A program made the translations under genes and the position numbers. From contig NZ_CALUCZ010000015.1 of NCBI RefSeq assembly GCF_943914685.1, forward strand, positions 1-64,000: a stretch of 64,000 nucleotides of DNA. The letters run 5' to 3'. This document shows positions 41,707 through 49,748 of the stretch, piece after piece; the stretch's first letter is position 1; each line of letters starts with the position of its first letter. The notes below the pieces were generated by a model. That model worked only from the letters and a program-made list of their open reading frames with translations. It searched no databases and was not told the origin of the DNA. Origin of the DNA: an uncultured Mobiluncus sp. (GTDB lineage: Bacteria; Actinomycetota; Actinomycetes; Actinomycetales; Actinomycetaceae).

Positions 41707-43131
41707 TTGAGCATAACGTTTTCAGATGATGCTTACTCCTTCGACTCCGCATCGGATGATTCTGCCTCTTACAGTGCTGCGGTGTTAGCCACGCAGTTGA
41801 TGAATGCGGCTTCGATTCCGCCAGGGCTGCCACGCACGAAAGCGACTTTGGACGTGGTGAGTGCGGCGCGTGACGCCGGCTACGATGACTTGCTGGCCGG
41901 GGCTGAAATTGAGCTGATTGGCTGCTATTTGGAAGGGCGTAACCCCGGCAAGGCGCTGGAAGCATTTTCCTCAACGTTGACGCGTTTGCTGCACCGCCCG
42001 GAACTGTATGATTCGCGCCAGCTGGAGCAGCTCGCCCGGTACTATCCCGAGGTTATTGAAAGCGCCTGCACTCACCCCGACGTTCCCCTGTCACTGTTGA
42101 ATCATTTACTGGCAGGTTTGCAGGCTTTCCAAGATAGCCTGGGACCCTCGTCAGCGGCTGGAGACTATTTGCGCCATCGGATGCGGGAGGCGTTAGGGAA
42201 CCCCGCTAGTGACCGGTATTTCTTGGACCGCGCTATCGACCGGATTACCCCGGCGGATCATCCGGCACTGGGACGTGCGGTCGATATTTCTCAGGTAGAA
42301 CTGGCTTGGGAACGCCACCCTGAACAGGCGCTGCAGGTTTCGTGGCGGATGTTGACTCATGAGCTTCCCGGTCCGCAAAAGGCGCGACTGCTACGGGTGA
42401 TGCTGCCCGGGCTGGTAGCCACGGATGCCTGGCAGGTAGCCTGGGAAGCGCACTTGGTGGCTTATGAATATGACCGCGAGGAATCCCGGCTTTCCGAGAT
42501 TAGTGAACACTTCCGGTTCCTGGGGGTGGCGGGAATGTGGCCGCGTCTGCTCCTGCTGCTGGAGAGACACCTGGGTTTAATCCGCCATACTCACGATCCG
42601 TGGGATTTGTTGGTTGGGATGCGCGCTATCATCGGGGCTTTGGAGTCTTTGGACTGGGCTGGATACGGAAGGTATTCCTTGAAAGTGTCGCTGGCTCCGA
42701 CTTCGCGTTTCCACGAGATTCCCGCCTTGGTACACCCGACTGTGGCACAGGCTCGCGATTTGCTGGGCCAAGCAGCCGCCACGCTGGCAGCCCGTTATGA
42801 CGAACGTAACGGCAATGTCGAGGTGTCTTCGTCTTTGGGGCTGCTGGATTCGCATCCCCTTCCCGACGGTCTGTTGCTGCAAGGAACCGAAGGGGACGCG
42901 CGGTTCATGGCGCGGCTGCTGCGGGCGCGAGCACTGCTGGAATGCAACCAAGGATTTGACGCTTTGCTGCTGTTGGGAGGGCTGGAACAGACGAATTTCC
43001 CCTCCGTGCGGCGTCTCGGTCCCGAGATTCGGATGCTGACATCCCTGGCGCGGATGCAGATGTCGCATGACTCGGCCAGCGCCGCGGAATCATCGGCTGC
43101 CGGGTCCCACCCGGAATCCCAATCTGCTTAG
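41707..43131 (+). CDS. Alpha-solenoid (TPR-like) protein, N-type paralogue 2
   Basis: The protein has about 474 residues and is helical throughout. Its centre holds LSEISEHFRFLGVAGMW, LLLLERHLGL and HDPWDLLVGMRA near residue 296, aligning with the divergent gene on the other side of the short shared promoter region. TTG 41707 is chosen because GGGGGAG lies 4-5 bases upstream and the protein then begins MSITFSDDAYSF, like its paralogue; the frame is open back to 41635. The C-terminus is Ser/Ala-rich. It ends 28 bases from a convergent ABC transporter gene. Function unknown. Confidence 0.78.
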   Translation: MSITFSDDAYSFDSASDDSASYSAAVLATQLMNAASIPPGLPRTKATLDVVSAARDAGYDDLLAGAEIELIGCYLEGRNPGKALEAFSSTLTRLLHRPELYDSRQLEQLARYYPEVIESACTHPDVPLSLLNHLLAGLQAFQDSLGPSSAAGDYLRHRMREALGNPASDRYFLDRAIDRITPADHPALGRAVDISQVELAWERHPEQALQVSWRMLTHELPGPQKARLLRVMLPGLVATDAWQVAWEAHLVAYEYDREESRLSEISEHFRFLGVAGMWPRLLLLLERHLGLIRHTHDPWDLLVGMRAIIGALESLDWAGYGRYSLKVSLAPTSRFHEIPALVHPTVAQARDLLGQAAATLAARYDERNGNVEVSSSLGLLDSHPLPDGLLLQGTEGDARFMARLLRARALLECNQGFDALLLLGGLEQTNFPSVRRLGPEIRMLTSLARMQMSHDSASAAESSAAGSHPESQSA

Positions 43132-43159
43132 CTTTGCCGCAGCCTGGTCAAAAGCGGCG

Positions 43160-43927
43160 TTAGTGCGGCTGTTCGCCCTGGAGTTTGTGGAGGAACTGGC
43201 GAGTGCGCTCCTGAGTGGGGTGGTGAATGAGCTGTTCCGCGGGGCCTTCTTCCAATACGGTCCCGCCGTCCATGAAAACGGCACGGTCAGCGACCTGGGC
43301 GGCAAACTCCATCTCGTGAGTGACGATAACCATCGTCATGCGTTCGTCAGCCAGAGAGCGGATAATGGCTAGGATTTCACCAGTCAGCTCCGGGTCCAGC
43401 GCGGAAGTCGGTTCGTCAAAGTACAGCATTCGCGGTTTCAACGCGAGCGCCCGGGCGATGGCCACGCGCTGCTTTTGACCCCCGCTCAGCTCGGAAGGGT
43501 AAGCGTTGCCTTTGTCTGCTAGGTTCATGCGCTCCAGGAGCTGTTGGGCTTCGGTGCGGACTTCAGCGGGATTGCGATGCTGAACTTTGATTGGGGCGTC
43601 GGTGAGGTTACGCATGACGTTCCAGTGCGGGAACAGGTTGAAATTCTGGAACACCAATCCGTAGTCATGCCGGAACCGTTTTTCATCACCGCTCGAGGTT
43701 TTTTCCCCGTTTTTCATGGTCAGAGCGGTTTCTCCGAAGTATTCGATGCTCCCGGAATCCATGTAGTCCAGGAAAGTGGCGCAGCGCAGCAAGGTGGACT
43801 TCCCCGAACCGGAAGGGCCCAGAATCGCCAGGACCTCGCCCTGCTCGACCTGTACGCAGACACCCTTCAGGACTTCCAAATCTCCGAAGCTCTTGTGCAT
43901 GTCTTTAATAGATAGTGCGGTGCTCAT
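43160..43927 (-). CDS. Polar amino acid ABC transporter, ATP-binding protein
   Basis: The 255-residue ATPase is of the GlnQ/HisP type that powers uptake of polar amino acids. It has Walker A GPSGSGKSTLLRCATFL, Q-loop GLVFQNFNLFPHWNVM, signature LSGGQKQRVAIARAL, Walker B MLYFDEPTSALDPEL and the switch VIVTHEMEFA. A short extra loop (ETALTMKNGEKTSSGDEKRF) sits near residue 70, as in some family members. It is the third gene of the order binding protein, permease, ATPase, with 26 bases to the permease gene. The substrate cannot be told from the ATPase. Confidence 0.95.
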   Translation of the reverse strand: MSTALSIKDMHKSFGDLEVLKGVCVQVEQGEVLAILGPSGSGKSTLLRCATFLDYMDSGSIEYFGETALTMKNGEKTSSGDEKRFRHDYGLVFQNFNLFPHWNVMRNLTDAPIKVQHRNPAEVRTEAQQLLERMNLADKGNAYPSELSGGQKQRVAIARALALKPRMLYFDEPTSALDPELTGEILAIIRSLADERMTMVIVTHEMEFAAQVADRAVFMDGGTVLEEGPAEQLIHHPTQERTRQFLHKLQGEQPH

Positions 43928-43953
43928 GATTCCCTGCTTTGCTGGTGACTGTT

Positions 43954-44607
43954 TCAGATTTGATACTTGCTGACGCGTTTTTCCAACTTGTTCATGGTCA
44001 CGGCCACCACCATGTTAAAGACGTAATAGAAAATGCCGGCAGCGACGAAAGGTGTCATGGAAGCGGTGGTGGAGGCGTATTCCCTGGCGATAGAAAACAT
44101 TTCCAAGAAAGAAATGACCTGGGCCAGGGACGTGTCCTTGACCAGGGTGATGACTTCGTTAGTGATGGAGGGCAGCACCGTGCGAAACATCTGGGGCAAC
44201 TTGATGGTATAGAAAGTGCGCTGCTGGGAATAGCCTAGGACAAACGCCGCTTCAGTTTGCCCTTGGGGGATAGCCTGGAAACCGCCACGATAAATTTCGG
44301 CGAAATAGGCAGCGTAGTTGATTGAAAAGGCAATGATGGCAGCCCAGAAATTGTAAGACGCGCTGATAGGCACTTTGAACAGGTAATAGGGTCCGAAATA
44401 AACGACCATGAGCTGCAGCATCAAGGGAGTGCCGCGCATAATCGAGATATAGAACTGAACTATCCAGTTCAGGGGTTTTAAAGGGGCCACTCGTCCGGCG
44501 TACACCAGTAATCCCAGGGGGAGGGAAATGACCAGCGTCAGCGCGAACAGAATCACGGTCCGACCAAATCCCAATGTCAGTTCAGGAAGGAATGTCCACT
44601 CGTTCAT
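43954..44607 (-). CDS. Polar amino acid ABC transporter, permease protein
   Basis: The 217-residue permease has about five membrane spans and the HisM/GlnP-type family features: the N-terminal GFGRTVILFALTLVISLPLGLLVY, then IVQFYISIMRGTPLMLQLMVVYFGPYYLF. The EAA coupling loop is QTEAAFVLGYSQQRTFYTIKLPQ, followed by VLPSITNEVITLVKDTSLA. Only one permease gene is present, so it probably forms a homodimer. A 12-bp hairpin lies between it and the upstream binding-protein gene. Confidence 0.94.
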   Translation of the reverse strand: MNEWTFLPELTLGFGRTVILFALTLVISLPLGLLVYAGRVAPLKPLNWIVQFYISIMRGTPLMLQLMVVYFGPYYLFKVPISASYNFWAAIIAFSINYAAYFAEIYRGGFQAIPQGQTEAAFVLGYSQQRTFYTIKLPQMFRTVLPSITNEVITLVKDTSLAQVISFLEMFSIAREYASTTASMTPFVAAGIFYYVFNMVVAVTMNKLEKRVSKYQI

Positions 44608-44626
44608 GTTGCATTCTAAAACTGAG

Positions 44627-44680
44627 GAGTTTTCGGTGCCGCTGACCGCTGTTCCACGCTAAGAGGGACACCGAAAACTC
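44627..44680 (-). terminator. Intra-operon hairpin between binding protein and permease genes
   Basis: GAGTTTTCGGTG (44627-44638) pairs perfectly with CACCGAAAACTC (44669-44680); the loop is 30 bases. On the minus strand the 3' arm is followed by CTCAGTTTTAG, a short T-run. It may act as a leaky terminator or as a barrier to RNA decay, giving more binding protein than permease. Confidence 0.55.
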
Positions 44681-44694
44681 AACTTTGGCTACGT

Positions 44695-45522
44695 TTACTT
44701 GGTGATGACGGCGTTTTCCAAGCCGTACTTCTGGGCCAGTTCCATGAACTTACCGTCCGCAATCATCTCATCCAGGGTGGTTTGTACCTGGTCGCGCAGG
44801 GCTTCGTTGCCGAGTTTGAAGCCCACGCCGTACTGTTCGGTCTGCACCGGCTTTTCCATGATGGTGAACAGTCCCTTCTTTCGCGTCTCCAGCTGGTAGT
44901 TGGCGACACCGATGTCCACGGCCACCGCATCGGCCGCCCCGGCTTCCAGACTCATGAACGCGTTGTTGTAGTCGGGAACTTTGCTGAGGGTTTTGAATGA
45001 AGCGAGCAAATCCTTGTTAGCTTCGTCCTCTAGGGCGGCCAAACCGGAAGAATCAGCCTGCACTATGACGGTCTTGCCCGCCAGAGCCGCGGCGTCTTTC
45101 AGGTTGTCGGCGCTGCGGGTCACAAAAACAATGGAGTTATCTACATAAGGCTTTGACCAGGTGTACTTGTCCTCGCGGCCGTTCATGGTAAATCCGTTCC
45201 ACAAGCAGTCCACCGACCCTGAATCGAGCTGCATATCCTTGGCGTCCCAGTCGATGGGTTTCTTTTCCAGGGTCCATTTGTTGCGTTTCGCTACCTCGGC
45301 AGCCAAGTCCAAGTCGAAACCGGTGTATTCCCCAGTCGTTTCGTCCTTGTAACCGTAAGGAGGGAAGTTCGCGTCAAAGCCGACTACGAACTTGTCGCCC
45401 GCGCTCTTCGCAGAGTTATCGCTTGCGGCACCGGCATTTGGCGACGAGGCGCCGCCGCAAGCCGTCAAAGAAAAAGCCACGGCGAGACCTGCCGCGAGAC
45501 TGACAATTTTTTTCAAAACCAT
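44695..45522 (-). CDS. Amino acid ABC transporter substrate-binding lipoprotein
   Basis: The 275-residue protein has a lipoprotein signal peptide ending in SLTACG (C22) and a family 3 solute-binding domain. This shows KFVVGFDANFPPYGYKDE, GEYTGFDLDLAAEVAKR, VDCLWNGFTMNGRE and LAGKTVIVQADSSGLAAL. The acidic GFDLDLA and the Arg in the ligand region are common to binders of polar amino acids; cystine, glutamine or arginine remain possible. It is the first gene of the operon and probably the most strongly expressed, given the hairpin after it. Confidence 0.93.
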   Translation of the reverse strand: MVLKKIVSLAAGLAVAFSLTACGGASSPNAGAASDNSAKSAGDKFVVGFDANFPPYGYKDETTGEYTGFDLDLAAEVAKRNKWTLEKKPIDWDAKDMQLDSGSVDCLWNGFTMNGREDKYTWSKPYVDNSIVFVTRSADNLKDAAALAGKTVIVQADSSGLAALEDEANKDLLASFKTLSKVPDYNNAFMSLEAGAADAVAVDIGVANYQLETRKKGLFTIMEKPVQTEQYGVGFKLGNEALRDQVQTTLDEMIADGKFMELAQKYGLENAVITK

Positions 45523-45694
45523 TGTCTTTCCTTTAGATAGTGAAAAATTACTTTTGTCTTTTGCAGTCTAACAGCGTGGCCGCGGGGTTTTAAACCGTGT
45601 CAGAAATCCGAGCAATTCCAAAACACGCCGGAGCGCCTACCCGTTTATGGCGCAACACTCACTAAATTTTTGGCGTCAAAAAGCCGGCATTAGT

Positions 45695-45717
45695 TTAACC
45701 CTTAAGTTCAAGGTTAA
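45695..45717. promoter_or_regulatory. Inverted repeat just upstream of ftsZ
   Basis: TTAACC (45695-45700) and GGTTAA (45712-45717) bracket CTTAAGTTCAA, 19 bases before the ftsZ start. Similar AACCTTAA-type repeats occur ahead of ftsZ in other Actinobacteria as far as I recall. It could be a regulator site or an RNA hairpin in the leader. Confidence 0.35.
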
Positions 45718-45735
45718 GGTTGGAAGGGGATAATC

Positions 45736-47271
45736 ATGATGGAACCAGCACCACTGGCGGTCATTCGAGTCGTAGGCGTCGGAGGCGGCGGTGTCAACGC
45801 GGTAAACCGGATGATTGAGTCGAATCTGCGCGGTGTCGAGTTCATCGCGATTAACACCGATGCACAAGCTCTGTTGATGTCGGATGCGGACGTCAAACTC
45901 GAGATTGGTCGGGAGTCTACCCACGGTTTGGGAGCGGGAGCCGATCCGGAAGTTGGCAAGGCCGCCGCGACCGCTCACGAGGACGATATCCGCGAGGTAC
46001 TGCGCGATTCCAATATGGTTTTTGTCACCGCCGGAGAAGGGGGTGGCACCGGTACTGGTGGAGCTCCGATTGTGGCCGGTATCGCCCGCGAGCTCGGCGC
46101 TTTGACTATCGGTGTGGTCACTCGTCCCTTCCAATTTGAAGGTCGCCGGCGCGAGCAGCAGGCCGACCGCGGTATCGAAGCACTGCGTGAACAAGTCGAT
46201 GCCCTCATTGTCATTCCTAACCAGCGTTTGTTGGAATCCACGGATGCCAATCTCTCAGTGTTGGAAGCTTTCCGTGCCGCTGACCAGGTTCTGCAATCTT
46301 CCGTGCAGGGCATCACCGAAATCATCACTATTCCCGGCACCATCAACGTCGACTTCGCTGACGTGACCACCACCTTGAAAGACGCCAAGACTGCCTTGAT
46401 GGGTATTGGGACGGCTACCGGCCCGGATCGAGCCCTTACCGCGGTTGAGATGGCGATTTCTTCACCGCTGCTGGAAAGCTCTATGGACGGTGCCGACCGA
46501 GTCCTCATCTTCTTCCAAGGCGGAACGGATCTGGGTATGCAAGAGATGAACGACGCCGCCCAGATGGTTCGCGAACTGGCCGATCCCGAGGCAAACGTCA
46601 TCATCGGTTACGCTCCGAACGAAGAATTTGCCGATGAGATTAAAGTCACGGTTATCGCTGCAGGTTTCGAACGCGAAGATGGGAACGCGTCCTCCGCGCG
46701 AGCCGTCCAGACCGCCTCTGCCGCCCGCTCGGCGGCACGTCCCGCCGTGGCCGCCCCGAGCGCCAAGCCAGCTGTTGCGAGTGCCAAGCCAGCTGCTGCG
46801 ACTCGGGCTAGTGAATCGAGCGAACCGCGGAAGGTACCGCAGCCGAGCGCGGCAGCCCCCGCGACCGCGAAACCGGCCCCGGCACCTGCTGAAACCGTTT
46901 CTGAAAAGGAAGAAATTCTCGACGGAATCGAAGCGCGACTGGCTCAGCACCGCCACGAACCGGCCGCGAAAGTTCCCGAGCTGAAAGCTCCGAAGTTCCC
47001 CGCCGGCACCGAGGCAATGGGCACTTTGAGGCCCAAGCCCGAGCCGCATCAGCCGGAAATCAAACTCACCGGTTTAAGCGGAATTCCTGACGCGAAACGT
47101 GAGCCGTTGGCTGTTACTTCCGGGATTCGTCCGGTATCTCCCGATGCGGCGAGCGTGCCGAACTACGTGGACTCCTCGCGGGAGCAACAGGCCCCGGCAC
47201 TGCGCTTGGAACAGGTCTTTGACGACATCGCGAGGGACGATGAACTCGACATTCCGGACTTCTTAAAATAA
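45736..47271 (+). CDS. ftsZ: Cell division protein FtsZ
   Basis: FtsZ is the tubulin-like GTPase that forms the division ring. The product has 511 residues, more than the usual 380-480. The GTPase core has VVGVGGGGVNAVNRMIE, the tubulin signature GEGGGTGTGGAP near residue 105, and RALTAVEMAISSPLLE. A long Ala/Pro/Lys linker (about residues 318-470) contains a tandem duplication of a short SAKPA unit. It ends with the conserved C-terminal peptide DDELDIPDFLK, which binds SepF and FtsW-type partners. The start is ATG with GGAAGGGG upstream. sepF, yggT and divIVA follow. Confidence 0.97.
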   Translation: MMEPAPLAVIRVVGVGGGGVNAVNRMIESNLRGVEFIAINTDAQALLMSDADVKLEIGRESTHGLGAGADPEVGKAAATAHEDDIREVLRDSNMVFVTAGEGGGTGTGGAPIVAGIARELGALTIGVVTRPFQFEGRRREQQADRGIEALREQVDALIVIPNQRLLESTDANLSVLEAFRAADQVLQSSVQGITEIITIPGTINVDFADVTTTLKDAKTALMGIGTATGPDRALTAVEMAISSPLLESSMDGADRVLIFFQGGTDLGMQEMNDAAQMVRELADPEANVIIGYAPNEEFADEIKVTVIAAGFEREDGNASSARAVQTASAARSAARPAVAAPSAKPAVASAKPAAATRASESSEPRKVPQPSAAAPATAKPAPAPAETVSEKEEILDGIEARLAQHRHEPAAKVPELKAPKFPAGTEAMGTLRPKPEPHQPEIKLTGLSGIPDAKREPLAVTSGIRPVSPDAASVPNYVDSSREQQAPALRLEQVFDDIARDDELDIPDFLK

Positions 47272-47488
47272 GCCGTCGCCTCTAGAGCGAGGCTGTTTCA
47301 CCCGAAACTTTCTTCGCATCTCCCAAAAGAAAACCGTTCCCGTCGTTGACTTCCGTCATCGACGGGGCGGCTTTCGCGATTTTTCGCTCTGATTAGCGAC
47401 ACTCCGCAACAATTCCCCACTAAAACACCCGTTATCGCGTAGCCTCATTCCAGTTGTCCAATTCACACCGAAACCTAAGGGAGAAACT
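47272..47488 (+). other. ftsZ-sepF intergenic region
   Basis: These 217 bases hold no gene. In many Actinobacteria yfiH and yggS occupy this interval; neither is present here. A 7-bp hairpin (CCCGTCG 47339-47345 / CGACGGG 47360-47366) without a T run is the only structure I see, and it may be part of an ftsZ terminator or the sepF leader. Confidence 0.5.
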
Positions 47489-47953
47489 ATGGGTCTGGCG
47501 CTGCGTAACGTTTTAGAGAAAGTCGGCTTGCGGGAACCCGAAATCGACGATTATGACGATGAGGAATTCCTCGAAGAGGAAACTCCGTTGGGCGAAGTTC
47601 ACGAATTTCCCGGTTCCACCGAATCGGAAACTGCCTCTCGTCAAACCCCGGAAACTCCGGCTGAGGCTCCGATTGGCACGATTGACCGGATTAAGACGGC
47701 CAAGCCCACCACGTATTCTGATGCCAAAGAAATCGGCGACTACCTGCGCGATAATGTGCCGGTTATCCTCAATCTGGCCTACCTTTCGGCCAAAGAAGCC
47801 CAGCGCATGGTCGACTTCGCATCCGGCTTGACCTACGGTCTGCGTGGTTCTTTCGAGGAAGTCGGCACCCGGGTGTTCCTGCTTTCCCCGCAGCACCTTA
47901 AGACTATCGAGGCGACCCCGAAGCCGTCGTCTTCCTTATTACAGACTTTGTAA
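47489..47953 (+). CDS. sepF: Cell division protein SepF
   Basis: SepF anchors FtsZ to the membrane and is essential in Actinobacteria, which lack FtsA. The 154-residue protein has an N-terminal amphipathic helix (LALRNVLEKVGLREP), an acidic linker (DDYDDEEFLEEE-like) and the SepF core with RIKTAKPTTYSDAKEIGDYL, VILNLAYLSAKEAQRMVDFA and GLTYGLRGSFEEVGTRVFLL. AAGGGAGAAACT precedes ATG. It sits between ftsZ and yggT and is closed by a terminator-like hairpin. Confidence 0.95.
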   Translation: MGLALRNVLEKVGLREPEIDDYDDEEFLEEETPLGEVHEFPGSTESETASRQTPETPAEAPIGTIDRIKTAKPTTYSDAKEIGDYLRDNVPVILNLAYLSAKEAQRMVDFASGLTYGLRGSFEEVGTRVFLLSPQHLKTIEATPKPSSSLLQTL

Positions 47954-47975
47954 CTGCTAATCTCCTTCCATCCCC

Positions 47976-48019
47976 AGGTTCCCCCGTTGCGCGTAGCGGC
48001 GGGGGAACCTTAGTCTGTT
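47976..48019 (+). terminator. Terminator-like hairpin after sepF
   Basis: AGGTTCCCCC (47976-47985) pairs with GGGGGAACCT (48001-48010), with one further G-C pair inward. TAGTCTGTTT follows. The T run is short, so some read-through into yggT is plausible. Confidence 0.75.
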
Positions 48020-48041
48020 TAGCTGGTCGGCGTCAGGTAGG

Positions 48042-48356
48042 ATGGACTGCGTGGATATGGTACGACTCATTGGCCTAGTGATTTACTACGCGATAAACGT
48101 CTATGTTTTTATCCTGATCTTGCGGGTAGTTCTGGACTGGGTGCAGCTTTTGGCCAGGGATTGGCGCCCCCAGGGGATTATCTTGGTGTTAGCTAATTTG
48201 ATTTATGCCCTGACTGATCCGCCGGTACGGTTCTTCGGGCGTCTGATACCTCCACTGCGTATCGGTGGATTAGCCCTTGACATGGGGTTTCTGGTGCTGT
48301 TTCTCCTTCTGTTTGGGCTGCAGTGGCTGGTGATCAGGCTCGCTTTTATGGTTTAG
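48042..48356 (+). CDS. YggT family membrane protein
   Basis: The protein of about 100 residues has two membrane regions: IGLVIYYAINVYVFILILRVV and, after the conserved LTDPPVRFFGRLIPPLRIGG loop, MGFLVLFLLLFGLQWLVI. The PP-RR/PLRIGG-type loop is the YggT signature. Its position between sepF and divIVA is conserved in Actinobacteria and cyanobacteria, and links it to division or polar growth, though its function is not settled. ATG 48042, GTG 48051 and ATG 48057 are all possible starts. Confidence 0.87.
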   Translation: MDCVDMVRLIGLVIYYAINVYVFILILRVVLDWVQLLARDWRPQGIILVLANLIYALTDPPVRFFGRLIPPLRIGGLALDMGFLVLFLLLFGLQWLVIRLAFMV

Positions 48357-48434
48357 ACGCAGTGTTTTTCCCTTTCACTGCCCCCGGCGATTAGTAAAAT
48401 TCCCCACTTTCGGAGTAAGTTTTAAACCTCAGTA

Positions 48435-48464
48435 TTCACACAAGTAACAAAAAATGTGTAACAA
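48435..48464 (+). promoter_or_regulatory. Possible divIVA promoter
   Basis: TTCACA (48435-48440) and TAACAA (48459-48464) are spaced by 18 bases in an AT-rich stretch. They lie about 85 bases before divIVA. The match is moderate. Confidence 0.3.
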
Positions 48465-48547
48465 TATCTTTTGTACAAAACGTGCGAATGCCCAAAAGGT
48501 TTTGGAAGTCGGGGCGCAAGCCCCCTGATACGGACGAGGTGACGAAT

Positions 48548-49150
48548 ATGGCGTTGCTCACCACAGATGACATCGTCAACAAGAAGTTTCAGCCCACGAA
48601 ATTCCGCGAAGGCTATGACCAGGATGAAGTGGACGATTTCTTGGACGAGGTGGTGAATACCCTCGATACCCTAACCAAAGAGCGTGACACGCTCCGGGCC
48701 GAGCTGGAGGAAGCGAACCGCAAGGTTGCCGAGCTGTCCAGTGGCGTAATGCCGACTACGCCAGAAGCCCCGGCGATGGAACCCGTTGCCGAACCGGTTG
48801 CACCCGAACCAGCTGCGGCGGAACCCGCGCCGGGTGCGGGAGAGGTTCCGGCGTCAACTTCCGCAGTTTCCATGCTGGATATGGCGCAGCGTCTGCACGA
48901 CGAATACGTGCAAGACGGTCAAAAGAAGAGCGAAGAAATCATCGCCAATGCTCGTGTCGAAGCCGACCGCATTATTGCCGATGCCGAGCAAGAGCATTCC
49001 CGCGTACTGGCTCAGTTGGAGCAGGAACGCGGTATGTTGGAGCGCAAGATCGAAGAACTCAAGACTTTCGAGTCCGAGTATCGCGCCAAGATGAGTTCGT
49101 TCCTAGAGGGCATTCTTTCGGACTTGGCGGATTCCGCACCGACCAACTGA
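48548..49150 (+). CDS. divIVA: DivIVA / Wag31 polar growth protein
   Basis: DivIVA binds curved membrane at the poles and organises apical growth in Actinobacteria. The 200-residue product has the conserved N-terminal lipid-binding domain (ALLTTDDIVNKKFQPTKF then REGYDQDEVDDFLDEVVNTL). A coiled coil follows (LTKERDTLRAELEEANRKVA), then a Pro/Ala/Glu linker of about 40 residues and a second coiled coil ending near SFLEGILSDLAD. ATG 48548 is chosen because GACGAGGTGACG precedes it and MALLT is the family N-terminus; the frame is open to 48482. lspA starts at its stop codon. Confidence 0.95.
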   Translation: MALLTTDDIVNKKFQPTKFREGYDQDEVDDFLDEVVNTLDTLTKERDTLRAELEEANRKVAELSSGVMPTTPEAPAMEPVAEPVAPEPAAAEPAPGAGEVPASTSAVSMLDMAQRLHDEYVQDGQKKSEEIIANARVEADRIIADAEQEHSRVLAQLEQERGMLERKIEELKTFESEYRAKMSSFLEGILSDLADSAPTN

Positions 49151-49151
49151 G

Positions 49152-49748
49152 TTGTCGTTCAAATCCATCTCTAGCCGTCAGCCGACGGGAGATTCCCACC
49201 GTTTCTCTCGCTGGCTGACGGTGCTTTTAATCATGGTAGCGGTGGGGGGCATCGACCAGATAACGAAACGCCTCGCCTTGCGCTTCCTGGCTGCCGATAC
49301 CGCCCCGCAGCCTCTGCTGGGCTCATACGTAACCCTGCACCTCACACACAACCCCGGCGCCGCTTTGTCCATTGGTCAGGGCCAGACCCTAGTCGTCACC
49401 GTCTTTAGCCTAGTGTTGGTGTTTATTTTGACCGTGCTGTCCTTTCTGACGCACAGCCGGACGTGGGCTTACGTCTTGGCGGTCGTGGCCGGAGGGGGAA
49501 TGGCGAACCTGGTCGACAGGTTCCAAGGTCCGACCTGGGGTACCGGAAAGGTCGTAGACTTTATCGATTACTTCGGGTGGTTTGTCGGCAATGTGGCTGA
49601 CATCTTCGTAGTTGTCGGAGTGGCGGTGATTTTTGTTCTGCTGCTTCGCGGGGTGCCGCTGTTCACACCTCCGCAGCCCGCGGCCACCTCGGAGTGTGCC
49701 GAGGCGGGTGCAGACCCGGATTGTTCCGTAAAGGGTAAAGATTCGTGA
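49152..49748 (+). CDS. lspA: Lipoprotein signal peptidase (signal peptidase II)
   Basis: LspA removes signal peptides from prolipoproteins in the membrane; several such lipoproteins are encoded in this window. The protein has about 198 residues and four spans. The motifs are GGIDQITKRLALRFL, HLTHNPGAALSIGQGQT, the first catalytic Asp in GGGMANLVDRFQGPTWGTGKVVDF and the second in GWFVGNVADIFVVVG. The start is unclear: TTG 49152, two bases after the divIVA stop, or a later codon. It overlaps the pseudouridine synthase gene by four bases (GTGA). Confidence 0.93.
   Translation: MSFKSISSRQPTGDSHRFSRWLTVLLIMVAVGGIDQITKRLALRFLAADTAPQPLLGSYVTLHLTHNPGAALSIGQGQTLVVTVFSLVLVFILTVLSFLTHSRTWAYVLAVVAGGGMANLVDRFQGPTWGTGKVVDFIDYFGWFVGNVADIFVVVGVAVIFVLLLRGVPLFTPPQPAATSECAEAGADPDCSVKGKDS

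Noticed and set aside
43136..43158. GCCGC / GCGGC hairpin between two convergent genes
   Set aside because: Only five base pairs with a 13-base loop and no T run; too weak to call a terminator.
46755..46805. Short direct repeat that could suggest a repeat array
   Set aside because: It is a duplicated SAKPA-type unit in the coding sequence of the FtsZ linker, with no spacers; not a CRISPR.
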